A stretch of 64,000 nucleotides of DNA from Rhodocyclaceae bacterium (GTDB taxonomy: Bacteria > Pseudomonadota > Gammaproteobacteria > Burkholderiales > Rhodocyclaceae): contig JAGWTC010000009.1 of assembly GCA_028869135.1 (NCBI GenBank), positions 29,597 through 93,596 of the forward strand, in the 5' to 3' direction. This document shows, piece after piece, positions 57,139 to 64,000 of the stretch; position 1 is the stretch's first letter; each line of letters begins with the position of its first letter. Both the position numbers and the translations under genes were made by a program. Below the pieces are notes generated by a model, which was not told the DNA's origin, made no database searches, and was given only the letters and a program-made list of their open reading frames with translations.

Positions 57139-58176
57139 ATGAGCAACAAGATCAAGGTAGGTATCGTAGGCGGCACCGGTTACACCGGCGTCGAACTGTT
57201 GCGGCTGTTGGCGCCGCACCCCCATGCCGAGCTGCATGCGATCACTTCGCGCGGTGAGGCGGGCACGGCCGTGGCTGACATGTTTCCCAACCTGCGCGGG
57301 CATGTGAGCCTGAAGTTCACCGATCCTTCCTCATCCTCGCTCAAGGACTGCGACGTCGTGTTCTTCGCCACGCCGCACGGCGTTGCCATGAAGCAGTCGC
57401 AGGAGCTGCTCGCTGCCGGCGTGCGCATCATCGATTTGGCTGCCGACTACCGTCTGCAGGACACTGCCGTGTTCGAGAAGTGGTACGGCATGCCGCATTC
57501 CGAGCCCGAGCTGCTCCGGGAGTCGGTTTACGGCCTGCCCGAGGTCAACCGCGCCAAGATCAAGACGGCGCGCATTGTTGGCAACCCCGGCTGCTATCCG
57601 ACCGCGACCCAGCTCGGCTTTCTGCCGCTGATCGAGTCCGGTTGCGTCGATATCGCCCACCTCGTTGCCGACGCAAAGTCGGGCGTGTCGGGTGCTGGCC
57701 GCAAGGCCGAGGTGCACACGCTGTTCGCCGAGGCGTCCGACAATTTCAAGGCCTACGGTGTGTCCGGCCATCGCCATCTGCCGGAAATTTCCGAACGCCT
57801 GTCTGTCGCTGCCGGCAAGGCGGTGGGTCTGACCTTCGTGCCGCATCTGACGCCACTGATCCGCGGCATCCATACCACGCTTTATGCGCGCATCACGCGT
57901 GAAGAGGATTTTCAGGCGCTGTTCGAAAAGCGCTATGCCAGCGAGCCCTTCGTCGATGTGCTGCCGCCCAAATCGCACCCGGAAACGCGCTCGGTGCGCG
58001 CTTCCAATACCTGCCGCATTGCCGTCCATCGCCCACAAGGCGGCGATACGCTGGTGATCCTGTCGGTCATCGACAATCTGGTCAAGGGTGCGGCCGGGCA
58101 GGCCGTGCAGAACATGAACATCATGTTTGGATACGACGAATGCGCTGGCCTCGGGCAAGTTCCGGTCTTGCCGTAA
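57139..58176 (+). CDS. argC: N-acetyl-gamma-glutamyl-phosphate reductase
   Basis: 345 residues. The start at the second of two adjacent ATG codons has GGAG 7 bases upstream; a longer frame to 56974 is not family-like. The NADP site is [17 protein letters not shown] and the catalytic Cys is in [14 protein letters not shown]. It catalyses the third step of arginine synthesis. The next gene starts inside its 3' end. The 240 bases before it hold no recognised feature beyond the rpsI terminator. Confidence 0.96.
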   Translation: MSNKIKVGIVGGTGYTGVELLRLLAPHPHAELHAITSRGEAGTAVADMFPNLRGHVSLKFTDPSSSSLKDCDVVFFATPHGVAMKQSQELLAAGVRIIDLAADYRLQDTAVFEKWYGMPHSEPELLRESVYGLPEVNRAKIKTARIVGNPGCYPTATQLGFLPLIESGCVDIAHLVADAKSGVSGAGRKAEVHTLFAEASDNFKAYGVSGHRHLPEISERLSVAAGKAVGLTFVPHLTPLIRGIHTTLYARITREEDFQALFEKRYASEPFVDVLPPKSHPETRSVRASNTCRIAVHRPQGGDTLVILSVIDNLVKGAAGQAVQNMNIMFGYDECAGLGQVPVLP

Positions 58177-58895
58177 AGGCCCGGCGGCTGCGCGGCCGCT
58201 TCGGCATTTCCGCGCCGCGCCTGACGGTGCGTACCCATGTGCCCTGGCACTGGCGTGCCGCCAGCATTATCGTCATCACCGCTGCGTCATTGGCGCTGGC
58301 GGGCTGGATTTACGATGCCGGGCGCAGCATTGCCGGTTTCAAGAATGCGGCCATGGATACCCTAAAGACGCGTGTTGAGGATCAGGAGGCGGAGCTGAAG
58401 GAGTTGCGCAATACCGTGACGGCATCCTCCGCGCGCCTGCAGATCGAGCAGGCGGCGCAGGATCAACTGAAAAAGCATGCGGCCGAGCTTGAGGAGGAAA
58501 ACGTCCGCCTCAAGGAGGAATTAGCAGTTTTTGAGAATATGGCCCAGGGGCGGGGCGCCGAAGGCAGTCTGGCAATTTCCCGCCTGCGCGTGGAGCCTGC
58601 AGGTGAGGGCGGCTATAACTACACCATGCTGGTGACGCGCCAGCAGACCAAAAAGGACGGCGAATTTCGCGGGCAGTTACAGTTTTTGCTGAATATTCAA
58701 GAGGCTGGCCATGGTGCTATGATCAGCCTCCCGGTGGCGGGCGATCCAGAGGCGGTACGGTATCAAGTCGCCTTTCGCAATTTCCACCGTCTGGCGGGGC
58801 GCTTCCGTATCCCCGACGGCGCGCAACTGATTTCGGTCGAGGCGCGTCTGGTGCAGGACGGCGGCGTCAAAGCCACTCAACGCATAACGCTGTAA
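58140..58895 (+). CDS. DUF6776-like membrane protein with coiled coil
   Basis: 251 residues; the start overlaps argC by 37 bases. One membrane helix (about 40-58, [18 protein letters not shown]) is followed by a heptad-rich coiled coil (about 72-135) and a C-terminal beta-rich domain ([32 protein letters not shown]). The topology puts the coiled coil in the periplasm. The gene is often next to bactofilin in Betaproteobacteria, which suggests a shared envelope role; this is inference. Confidence 0.82.
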   Translation: MRWPRASSGLAVKARRLRGRFGISAPRLTVRTHVPWHWRAASIIVITAASLALAGWIYDAGRSIAGFKNAAMDTLKTRVEDQEAELKELRNTVTASSARLQIEQAAQDQLKKHAAELEEENVRLKEELAVFENMAQGRGAEGSLAISRLRVEPAGEGGYNYTMLVTRQQTKKDGEFRGQLQFLLNIQEAGHGAMISLPVAGDPEAVRYQVAFRNFHRLAGRFRIPDGAQLISVEARLVQDGGVKATQRITL

Positions 58896-58917
58896 GCCAT
58901 TACTCCAAGGAGTTCAT

Positions 58918-59340
58918 ATGTTCGGCAAGAAGACGGCCCCCAACACGCCCAGCAAGCCGCAGAATCGTATCGATACGCTGATCGGCGCCGGAACCCAGAT
59001 TCATGGCGACATTACTTTCAACGGCGGCTTGCGCATCGACGGCGAAATTCACGGCAATGTGACGGCTACCGGCGAGGGGTCGAGCACGCTGGTCGTCAGC
59101 GAGCATGCCCGTGTCGAAGGCGAGGTTCGCGTCAGCCATGTGGTGATCAACGGCACGGTGACCGGCCCGGTGCACTCCAGCGAATTCCTTGAACTCCAGC
59201 CCAAGGCCCGGGTCACAGGCGATGTGGAGTACAACACGCTGGAGATGCATCTCGGTGCAGTGGTCCAGGGCCGTTTGGTGCATGACACGCCGTCGCGCGC
59301 CGTCGAATTGAAACTCGCCGCCAATAGCGCGAGCGCCTAG
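58918..59340 (+). CDS. Bactofilin
   Basis: 140 residues with the bactofilin (DUF583) beta-helix: TLIGAGTQIHGDITFNGGLRIDGEIHGNV followed by repeated turns every 16-18 residues (about 20-115). Short disordered ends flank it. Bactofilins self-assemble into membrane-bound filaments that guide wall synthesis and shape. AAGGAG precedes the ATG. It is probably co-transcribed with the membrane protein upstream. Confidence 0.93.
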   Translation: MFGKKTAPNTPSKPQNRIDTLIGAGTQIHGDITFNGGLRIDGEIHGNVTATGEGSSTLVVSEHARVEGEVRVSHVVINGTVTGPVHSSEFLELQPKARVTGDVEYNTLEMHLGAVVQGRLVHDTPSRAVELKLAANSASA

Positions 59341-59436
59341 CATTTCGCTGCATTGACCGATACGGGTAGCAGGCGGATAATTGAATTGTCGAAACTCGGC
59401 CCCAGTTAGAGGGTTGAGACGTAACGGAGAAATACT

Positions 59437-59787
59437 ATGAACGCCCCTACCGAAATGCCGAGCCCGCTGAACTTTACCGACAGCGCTGCCAACAAGGTCA
59501 AGGAGCTGATCCTCGAAGAAGGCAACGACGCCCTCAAGCTGCGTGTATTCGTCAGCGGTGGCGGTTGTTCCGGCTTCCAGTACGGCTTCACTTTTGACGA
59601 AGCCATCAACGAGGATGACACCACGCTGGAAAAGAACGGCGTGACCCTGCTGATCGACTCGATGAGCTACCAGTATCTGGTCGGTGCCGAGATCGACTAT
59701 ACCGAGGGGCTGGAAGGCTCGCAGTTCGTGATCAAGAACCCGAACGCCAACAGCACCTGCGGCTGCGGTTCCTCGTTCTCGGCCTGA
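59437..59787 (+). CDS. erpA: Iron-sulfur cluster insertion protein ErpA
   Basis: 116 residues of A-type carrier fold. The three cluster cysteines are in [10 protein letters not shown] and [11 protein letters not shown]. It delivers [4Fe-4S] or [2Fe-2S] clusters to apo-enzymes in the cytoplasm, and the window's formate dehydrogenase is a heavy user of such clusters. AACGGAG precedes the ATG. A terminator follows. Confidence 0.95.
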   Translation: MNAPTEMPSPLNFTDSAANKVKELILEEGNDALKLRVFVSGGGCSGFQYGFTFDEAINEDDTTLEKNGVTLLIDSMSYQYLVGAEIDYTEGLEGSQFVIKNPNANSTCGCGSSFSA

Positions 59788-59804
59788 GTCATCCTCAGTC
59801 GAAC

Positions 59805-59831
59805 AAAAAGGGCGCCCAAGGCGCCCTTTTT
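59805..59831. terminator. Bidirectional terminator between erpA and anmK
   Basis: AAAAAGGGCGCC, CAA loop, GGCGCCCTTTTT. It serves two convergent genes. Confidence 0.93.
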
Positions 59832-59880
59832 GCTGGGCGCCGTTCCGAGTATTGCGCGCCCTTCATGCTGCAGGTCGAAA

Positions 59881-60975
59881 TCAACGCGGATAGACGGCGC
59901 CGAGAATGCGTTCGCCGCGCGCGCCGGTGACTGCGGGCAGGTTGCCGCTCAATCCGTGCAGGGTGCGTTGCGCCAGCCAGGCGAAGGCAATGGCTTCGAG
60001 GGAGTCGCCGTCAAGGCCGGCGCTGTCCGTTGTCGTGACCTTGACGTTCGGCAGGCGGCGCGCGAGTGCGGCCATCAATGCAGGATTGCGCGCCCCGCCT
60101 CCGCAGGCGAAAACCGCGTCCGGTGTGCCGCAATGCGCGTGAATTGCGTCAGCAATGCTGCGCGCGCTGAGCTCGACCAGCGTTGCCTGCACGTCTTCCG
60201 GCGCTTCGCTGCCATTGAGGCAGCTCATTAGCCATCCAATATTGAACTCTTCGCGGCCGCAACTCTTGGGCGGCGGCTGTTGCAGATAAGGGTGTGCCTG
60301 TAATTGCGCAAGCAGACTTTCGCGTGCCGTGCCGCGCGCGCCCCAGGCACCGTTTTCATCGTACGGAAGACCGCGCTGCCGCTGTATCCATGCATCCAGC
60401 AGCATATTGCCGGGGCCGGTGTCGAAGCCGCGTGTCGGTTTGCCGGGGGCCAGGTCGGTGATATTGGCGATGCCGCCCAGGTTGAGCACGACACGATGTT
60501 CGGCGGGGTGGCGCAGCGCTGCGTCGTGGAAGGCCGGCACCAGCGGTGCGCCCTGGCCGCCGGCAGCGATATCGCGGCTGCGAAAGTCGGCGACGACAGG
60601 AATGCCGCTGAGCTCGGCCAGTAGGGACGGATTGATCAGTTGCAGCGTATAGCCCGCTGCGGGATTATGCCGCACCGTCTGGCCGTGCGCCCCGAGCGCC
60701 CGGATGTGGCGCGCTTCGGTACCAGCAAGGTCGAGCAGATCGTCGACGGCTTCTGCGTACAGCGTGGCAACGCGATTGGCGAGCAAGCTCGCATGGTGCA
60801 GATCGTCCGGGCCGGGCGCATGCAGCGCCAGGGCTGCTGCGCGAACATCGTCGGGGTACGGCAGGCAGGTGCTGCCGAGGAGCTGCAACTCGCCCTTGCC
60901 GATTTGCACCAGCGCGGCATCTACACCGTCGAGGCTGGTGCCGGACATCAGGCCGATGTAAAGCTCGGCGGACAT
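59881..60975 (-). CDS. anmK: Anhydro-N-acetylmuramic acid kinase
   Basis: 364 residues. The ATP-site start YIGLMSGTSLDGVDAALVQ is diagnostic, with GAHGQTVRHNP and FDTGPGNMLLDAW as further conserved blocks. It phosphorylates anhydro-MurNAc and opens its ring, feeding the sugar back to wall synthesis after AmpD action. It ends an operon with the M23 peptidase; the two are 17 bases apart. Confidence 0.95.
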   Translation of the reverse strand: MSAELYIGLMSGTSLDGVDAALVQIGKGELQLLGSTCLPYPDDVRAAALALHAPGPDDLHHASLLANRVATLYAEAVDDLLDLAGTEARHIRALGAHGQTVRHNPAAGYTLQLINPSLLAELSGIPVVADFRSRDIAAGGQGAPLVPAFHDAALRHPAEHRVVLNLGGIANITDLAPGKPTRGFDTGPGNMLLDAWIQRQRGLPYDENGAWGARGTARESLLAQLQAHPYLQQPPPKSCGREEFNIGWLMSCLNGSEAPEDVQATLVELSARSIADAIHAHCGTPDAVFACGGGARNPALMAALARRLPNVKVTTTDSAGLDGDSLEAIAFAWLAQRTLHGLSGNLPAVTGARGERILGAVYPR

Positions 60976-60992
60976 TCGGTCGAGTTGGCGCT

Positions 60993-62330
60993 TCAGTTCA
61001 GCAGCGCGAGATTGCCGCCGCGAGTCACGTCGAAGTCGCTCAGATAGGCCTGAACCTTGTTCCTGAAATCGGGCAGTTGTGCGGCGGTCAGCGGAGGTGC
61101 GCTGGGCATGGCGACCGTCAACGGATTCTGGTGCACGCCATTGATGCGGAATTCATAATGCAGATGCGGGCCGGTGGCCATGCCGGTAGCGCCGACATAA
61201 CCGATGACATCGCCCTGGCTGACGCGAGCGCCCTTGTGCATGCCTGCAGCGAAGGCAGACATGTGCCCGTACAGCGTGGTGTAGGCGCCCTGATGGCGGA
61301 GAACGATGACATTGCCATAACCGTTCTGTTTGCCCGCGAAGTCCACCACGCCGTCGGCGGTGGCCTTGATCTTGGTGCCTGTGGGGGCACCGAAGTCGAT
61401 GCCCTTGTGGGCGCGCCAGGTCTGCAGCACGGGATGGAAACGCGCAACGCTGAAGCCCGACGTGATCCGCGAGAATTCCAGCGGCGAACGCAGGAAGGCT
61501 TTGCGGATGTTCTTGCCGTCGGCGCCGTAATAGCCGCCGATGCCGCCATGGCCGTACCAGAAGGCCCGGTAGGTGGTTCCGTTGTTTACAAATTCAGCGG
61601 CGAGAATGCGGCCGGTGCGAACCGGCTTGCCCTGATACATCAGCGTTTCATACACCACGCTGAAGCGATCGCCCTTGCGCAGATCGCTATGAAAATCGAT
61701 GTCGCCGCCGAAGATGTCGGCAAGCTGGGTGGCGACGCTGTCGGGGATGCCGGCGGCATCGGTTGCGCCGAACAGCGAATAGCGGATTTCGGCCGCCTTG
61801 ATTTGCACGACGGTATCTAGCGAGAGGTTGCGTTCGCTTGCCTTGAAGCTGCCGTCGTTCTGACGTTCCACGAAAAGCGTCTGATCCTTGCCGCCGTTGA
61901 GCGGGAAGATCAGAGACAGCAGTTCGCCCTTGTCGCTGATCTGCGCGGTAACAGTCTTGCCCGGGCTCAACTGCCGTGCAATGGCACGCGTCGTGTCGTG
62001 TGTGACCAGGAAGGAGAGTGCGGCTGGATCATCGGCGCCGACGCGGGCAAGCAATGCCGCTACCGTGTCGCCGCGAAGAATGCGCTCTTCGCGCACAAAG
62101 GGCTGGGTGTTCGATTCGGTCGGCAGCAGCGCGCCTTGCGGCGTTGCCAGCTGCTCGACGATGGTTTGCTGCGTGACCTGAAGCGTGTCCGTACCGGACG
62201 CAGTACCGAATGCAGCGACCATGCCGAACATGGAGGCGCCGGCAATGCCTGCGGCTGCCCAGAAGTGCCTGGGCTTGGCTGAACGGTAGTGATTTACTTG
62301 CGCTAAAATTCGGCTCTTTTCAATCGGCAT
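60993..62330 (-). CDS. M23-family peptidoglycan endopeptidase (MepM-like)
   Basis: 445 residues from MPIEKSRIL. One N-terminal membrane helix anchors it to the inner membrane. A LysM/OapA-like region (about 90-180) is followed by the LytM domain with WRAHKGIDFGAPTGT (HxxxD) and GPHLHYEF (HxH); all zinc ligands are present. It should cut D-Ala-DAP crosslinks to allow wall growth. The gene diverges from tyrS. AnmK follows it. Confidence 0.93.
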   Translation of the reverse strand: MPIEKSRILAQVNHYRSAKPRHFWAAAGIAGASMFGMVAAFGTASGTDTLQVTQQTIVEQLATPQGALLPTESNTQPFVREERILRGDTVAALLARVGADDPAALSFLVTHDTTRAIARQLSPGKTVTAQISDKGELLSLIFPLNGGKDQTLFVERQNDGSFKASERNLSLDTVVQIKAAEIRYSLFGATDAAGIPDSVATQLADIFGGDIDFHSDLRKGDRFSVVYETLMYQGKPVRTGRILAAEFVNNGTTYRAFWYGHGGIGGYYGADGKNIRKAFLRSPLEFSRITSGFSVARFHPVLQTWRAHKGIDFGAPTGTKIKATADGVVDFAGKQNGYGNVIVLRHQGAYTTLYGHMSAFAAGMHKGARVSQGDVIGYVGATGMATGPHLHYEFRINGVHQNPLTVAMPSAPPLTAAQLPDFRNKVQAYLSDFDVTRGGNLALLN

Positions 62331-62424
62331 GGGACTACACAGGGACGGCAAAAAACCGGCCTAGGATAACAAAGAAATTTCCCATCCGACCAGATGCTTA
62401 CAATTTCCAACCAGGTATTGCGCA

Positions 62425-63612
62425 ATGAGTGACCTCGATTCCCAACTGGCCCTGATCAAGCGTGGGGCTGACGAGCTTCTGATCGAGGCTGAGCTGATAG
62501 AAAAACTCAAGACCGGAAGGCCGCTTCGCATTAAAGCCGGTTTTGACCCGACCGCGCCCGATCTGCATCTGGGACACACAGTGCTGATCAACAAGCTGCG
62601 CCACTTCCAGGATCTGGGGCATCACATCATGTTCCTGATCGGCGACTTCACCGGCATGATCGGCGACCCAACTGGCAAGAACACCACGCGTCCGCCGCTG
62701 TCGCGCGAGCAGGTCCTGGAAAACGCCAAGACCTACCAGACCCAGATTTTCAAGATCCTCGACCCCGAAAATACCGAAATCTGCTTCAACTCCACCTGGA
62801 TAAACGAGCTCGGCGCCGCCGGCATGATCAAGCTCGCCGCCCACTACACCGTGGCGCGCATGCTGGAGCGTGACGATTTTTCCAAGCGCTACAGCAACAA
62901 CCAGCCGATCGCTGTGCACGAGTTCCTGTACCCGCTGTGCCAGGGTTACGACTCGGTCGCCATGAAGTCCGATGTCGAACTTGGCGGCACCGACCAGAAA
63001 TTCAATCTGCTGGTTGGTCGCGAGCTGCAGAAGCAGTACGGCCAGTCGCCGCAATGTGTGCTGATGATGCCGCTGCTCGAAGGTTTGGATGGTGTGAACA
63101 AGATGTCCAAGTCGCTCGGTAACTATATAGGTATTGCCGAACCGGCCAGCGAGATCTTCGGCAAGGTCATGTCGGTGTCTGACGATCTGATGTGGCGCTA
63201 CTACGAACTGCTGTCCTTCCGTGCCAGCAGCGAGATTGCTCGCTTCAAGACGGACATCGCCGAAGGCCGCAATCCGCGCGACGTGAAGGTGCTGCTCGCA
63301 CAGGAACTGGTAGCGCGCTTCCATACTCAGCAGGCAGCCGAAGATGCGCTCGCTGATTTCGAAGCGCGCTTCCAGCGTGGTGCCATGCCTGAGGAGATGC
63401 CCGAACTTACCGTGCCGGCGGGTGGTATCTCGCAAGTGCTGAAGCAGGCCGGTTTGGTCGGCAGTACTTCTGAAGGCATGCGCCAGATCGAAGGCGGTGG
63501 CGTACGCGTCAATGGCGATAAGGTCAGTGACAAAGCGCTGCAATTGGCGGCGGGTGAGACCGTCGTCCTGCAAGTCGGCAAGCGTAAATTTGCACGCGTC
63601 ACGCTGAACTGA
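62425..63612 (+). CDS. tyrS: Tyrosyl-tRNA synthetase
   Basis: 395 residues. The class I motifs are HLGHT (in [14 protein letters not shown]) and KMSKS (in [14 protein letters not shown]). A C-terminal S4-like RNA-binding domain (about 330-395) holds [12 protein letters not shown]. It charges tRNA-Tyr in the cytoplasm. It lies directly upstream of the probable rRNA promoter region. Confidence 0.97.
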   Translation: MSDLDSQLALIKRGADELLIEAELIEKLKTGRPLRIKAGFDPTAPDLHLGHTVLINKLRHFQDLGHHIMFLIGDFTGMIGDPTGKNTTRPPLSREQVLENAKTYQTQIFKILDPENTEICFNSTWINELGAAGMIKLAAHYTVARMLERDDFSKRYSNNQPIAVHEFLYPLCQGYDSVAMKSDVELGGTDQKFNLLVGRELQKQYGQSPQCVLMMPLLEGLDGVNKMSKSLGNYIGIAEPASEIFGKVMSVSDDLMWRYYELLSFRASSEIARFKTDIAEGRNPRDVKVLLAQELVARFHTQQAAEDALADFEARFQRGAMPEEMPELTVPAGGISQVLKQAGLVGSTSEGMRQIEGGGVRVNGDKVSDKALQLAAGETVVLQVGKRKFARVTLN

Positions 63613-64000
63613 GGCGGAGTGCGGTGTGCGTAGTGCACTGATTTAAAAGGGTGTCGAAACTTTCTGCGAAAAATCTTTAGAAAGTGCTTGCAAAGAGAGT
63701 GGTGGGCTCGCTAGAATGCGCCTCCTTTCAACGAAGCAGCAAGTCGTTGAAGGCTTGCAAGGCAAGGGTTTTCGCGATTTTTTTGCGGTGGCCCTGAGGA
63801 ATTAGGCGGTTTAAATAATTTTTCAAAAAAGCTTTGCAAGGAATTAAAAAGGCGTGCATAATGCGCCTCCTTTCAACGACGCGAGAAGTTGGAAGGCGTG
63901 AAGTGAGTTGGGCGGGAAGGCAGAGTTGGTGGGCCTTCCGGAGAAACGAGAAATAAAAATATTTCAAAATTTCTTCAAAAAGTCTTGACGAGCTGAACGA
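63613..64000 (+). promoter_or_regulatory. Tandem strong promoter region, probably of an rRNA operon
   Basis: P1 is TTGCAA (63688-63693), 18 bases, TAGAAT (63712-63717). P2 is TTGCAA (63834-63839), 17 bases, CATAAT (63857-63862). After each -10 the same 20-base block (63715-63734 and 63860-63879, containing GCGCCTCCTTTCAACGA) repeats, giving a GC-rich discriminator typical of stringently controlled rRNA promoters. AT-rich tracts precede both. A third TTGACG at 63985 would have its -10 beyond the edge. No rRNA sequence is in the window, so the target is inferred. Confidence 0.6.

Overview
The window is 64 kb of gene-dense, high-GC bacterial chromosome. Gene content and order point to a betaproteobacterium, most likely of the Rhodocyclales. 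The signs are an octaprenyl-type diphosphate synthase (ubiquinone-8), a PP0621-family protein followed by PilS, PilR and AmpD, a lysine/alanine-rich histone H1-like protein, CIRCE-controlled groESL, and the order argC, coiled-coil membrane protein, bactofilin, erpA, anmK, M23 peptidase, tyrS. That order ends in what looks like the promoter region of an rRNA operon at the right edge. The order-level assignment is inference from gene order and was not tested by a search.

Layout. 1-3.0 kb: the 5' part of dacB (PBP4) overlapping a TonB-like gene, an ankyrin-repeat protein, and a stand-alone LuxR-type HTH protein with a small ORF. 3.2-5.5 kb: groES-groEL behind a CIRCE operator. 5.8-9.6 kb: an OmpR-type two-component system and an MHS-type transporter with a large loop. 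9.7-12.3 kb: tRNA-Phe, a formyltransferase fused to two ACT domains, polyprenyl diphosphate synthase and tRNA-Pro. 12.4-20 kb: a tungstate ABC transporter (tupBCA) divergent from an NAD-dependent formate dehydrogenase made of two large fused subunits. 20-23.8 kb: PP0621-family protein, pilS, pilR and ampD, with overlapping stops and starts. 23.9-28.5 kb: class Ia ribonucleotide reductase nrdA-nrdB with a recognisable NrdR control region. 28.6-36 kb: histone H1-like protein, aminotransferase, malic enzyme, patatin, PBP7-type peptidase and a DUF4124-like protein. 36.3-43.5 kb: a DUF1275 membrane protein, a three-gene CHASE2 / SH3-like / M48 operon, an MBL-fold hydrolase, a second DUF4124-like protein and an MFS transporter. 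43.6-50.5 kb: an AT-rich HEPN-containing gene attached to the end of a liv-type ABC operon (with a LivM-LivG fusion), plus an IclR regulator. 50.6-56.9 kb: Na+/H+ antiporter, OmpA-like lipoprotein, hemA, prfA, prmC, rplM and rpsI. 57-64 kb: argC to tyrS, then tandem promoters with GC-rich discriminators.

How the genes work together. Envelope maintenance is a recurrent theme: dacB, pbpG, an M23 peptidase, bactofilin, and the muropeptide-recycling pair ampD and anmK. The tup transporter and the formate dehydrogenase form a metal-supply and enzyme unit. The PilS-PilR pair probably controls type IV pili elsewhere. The most unusual gene is 43640-44593: an AT-rich gene whose N-terminus looks like a HEPN domain and whose C-terminus carries DxD, SGRGFH and (L)R..S...K signatures resembling archaeo-eukaryotic primase-polymerase cores. 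It sits three bases downstream of livF. The CHASE2/SH3/M48 operon is a second candidate for an undescribed envelope-sensing module. All functional statements rest on reading the sequence and family knowledge; no database search was run.
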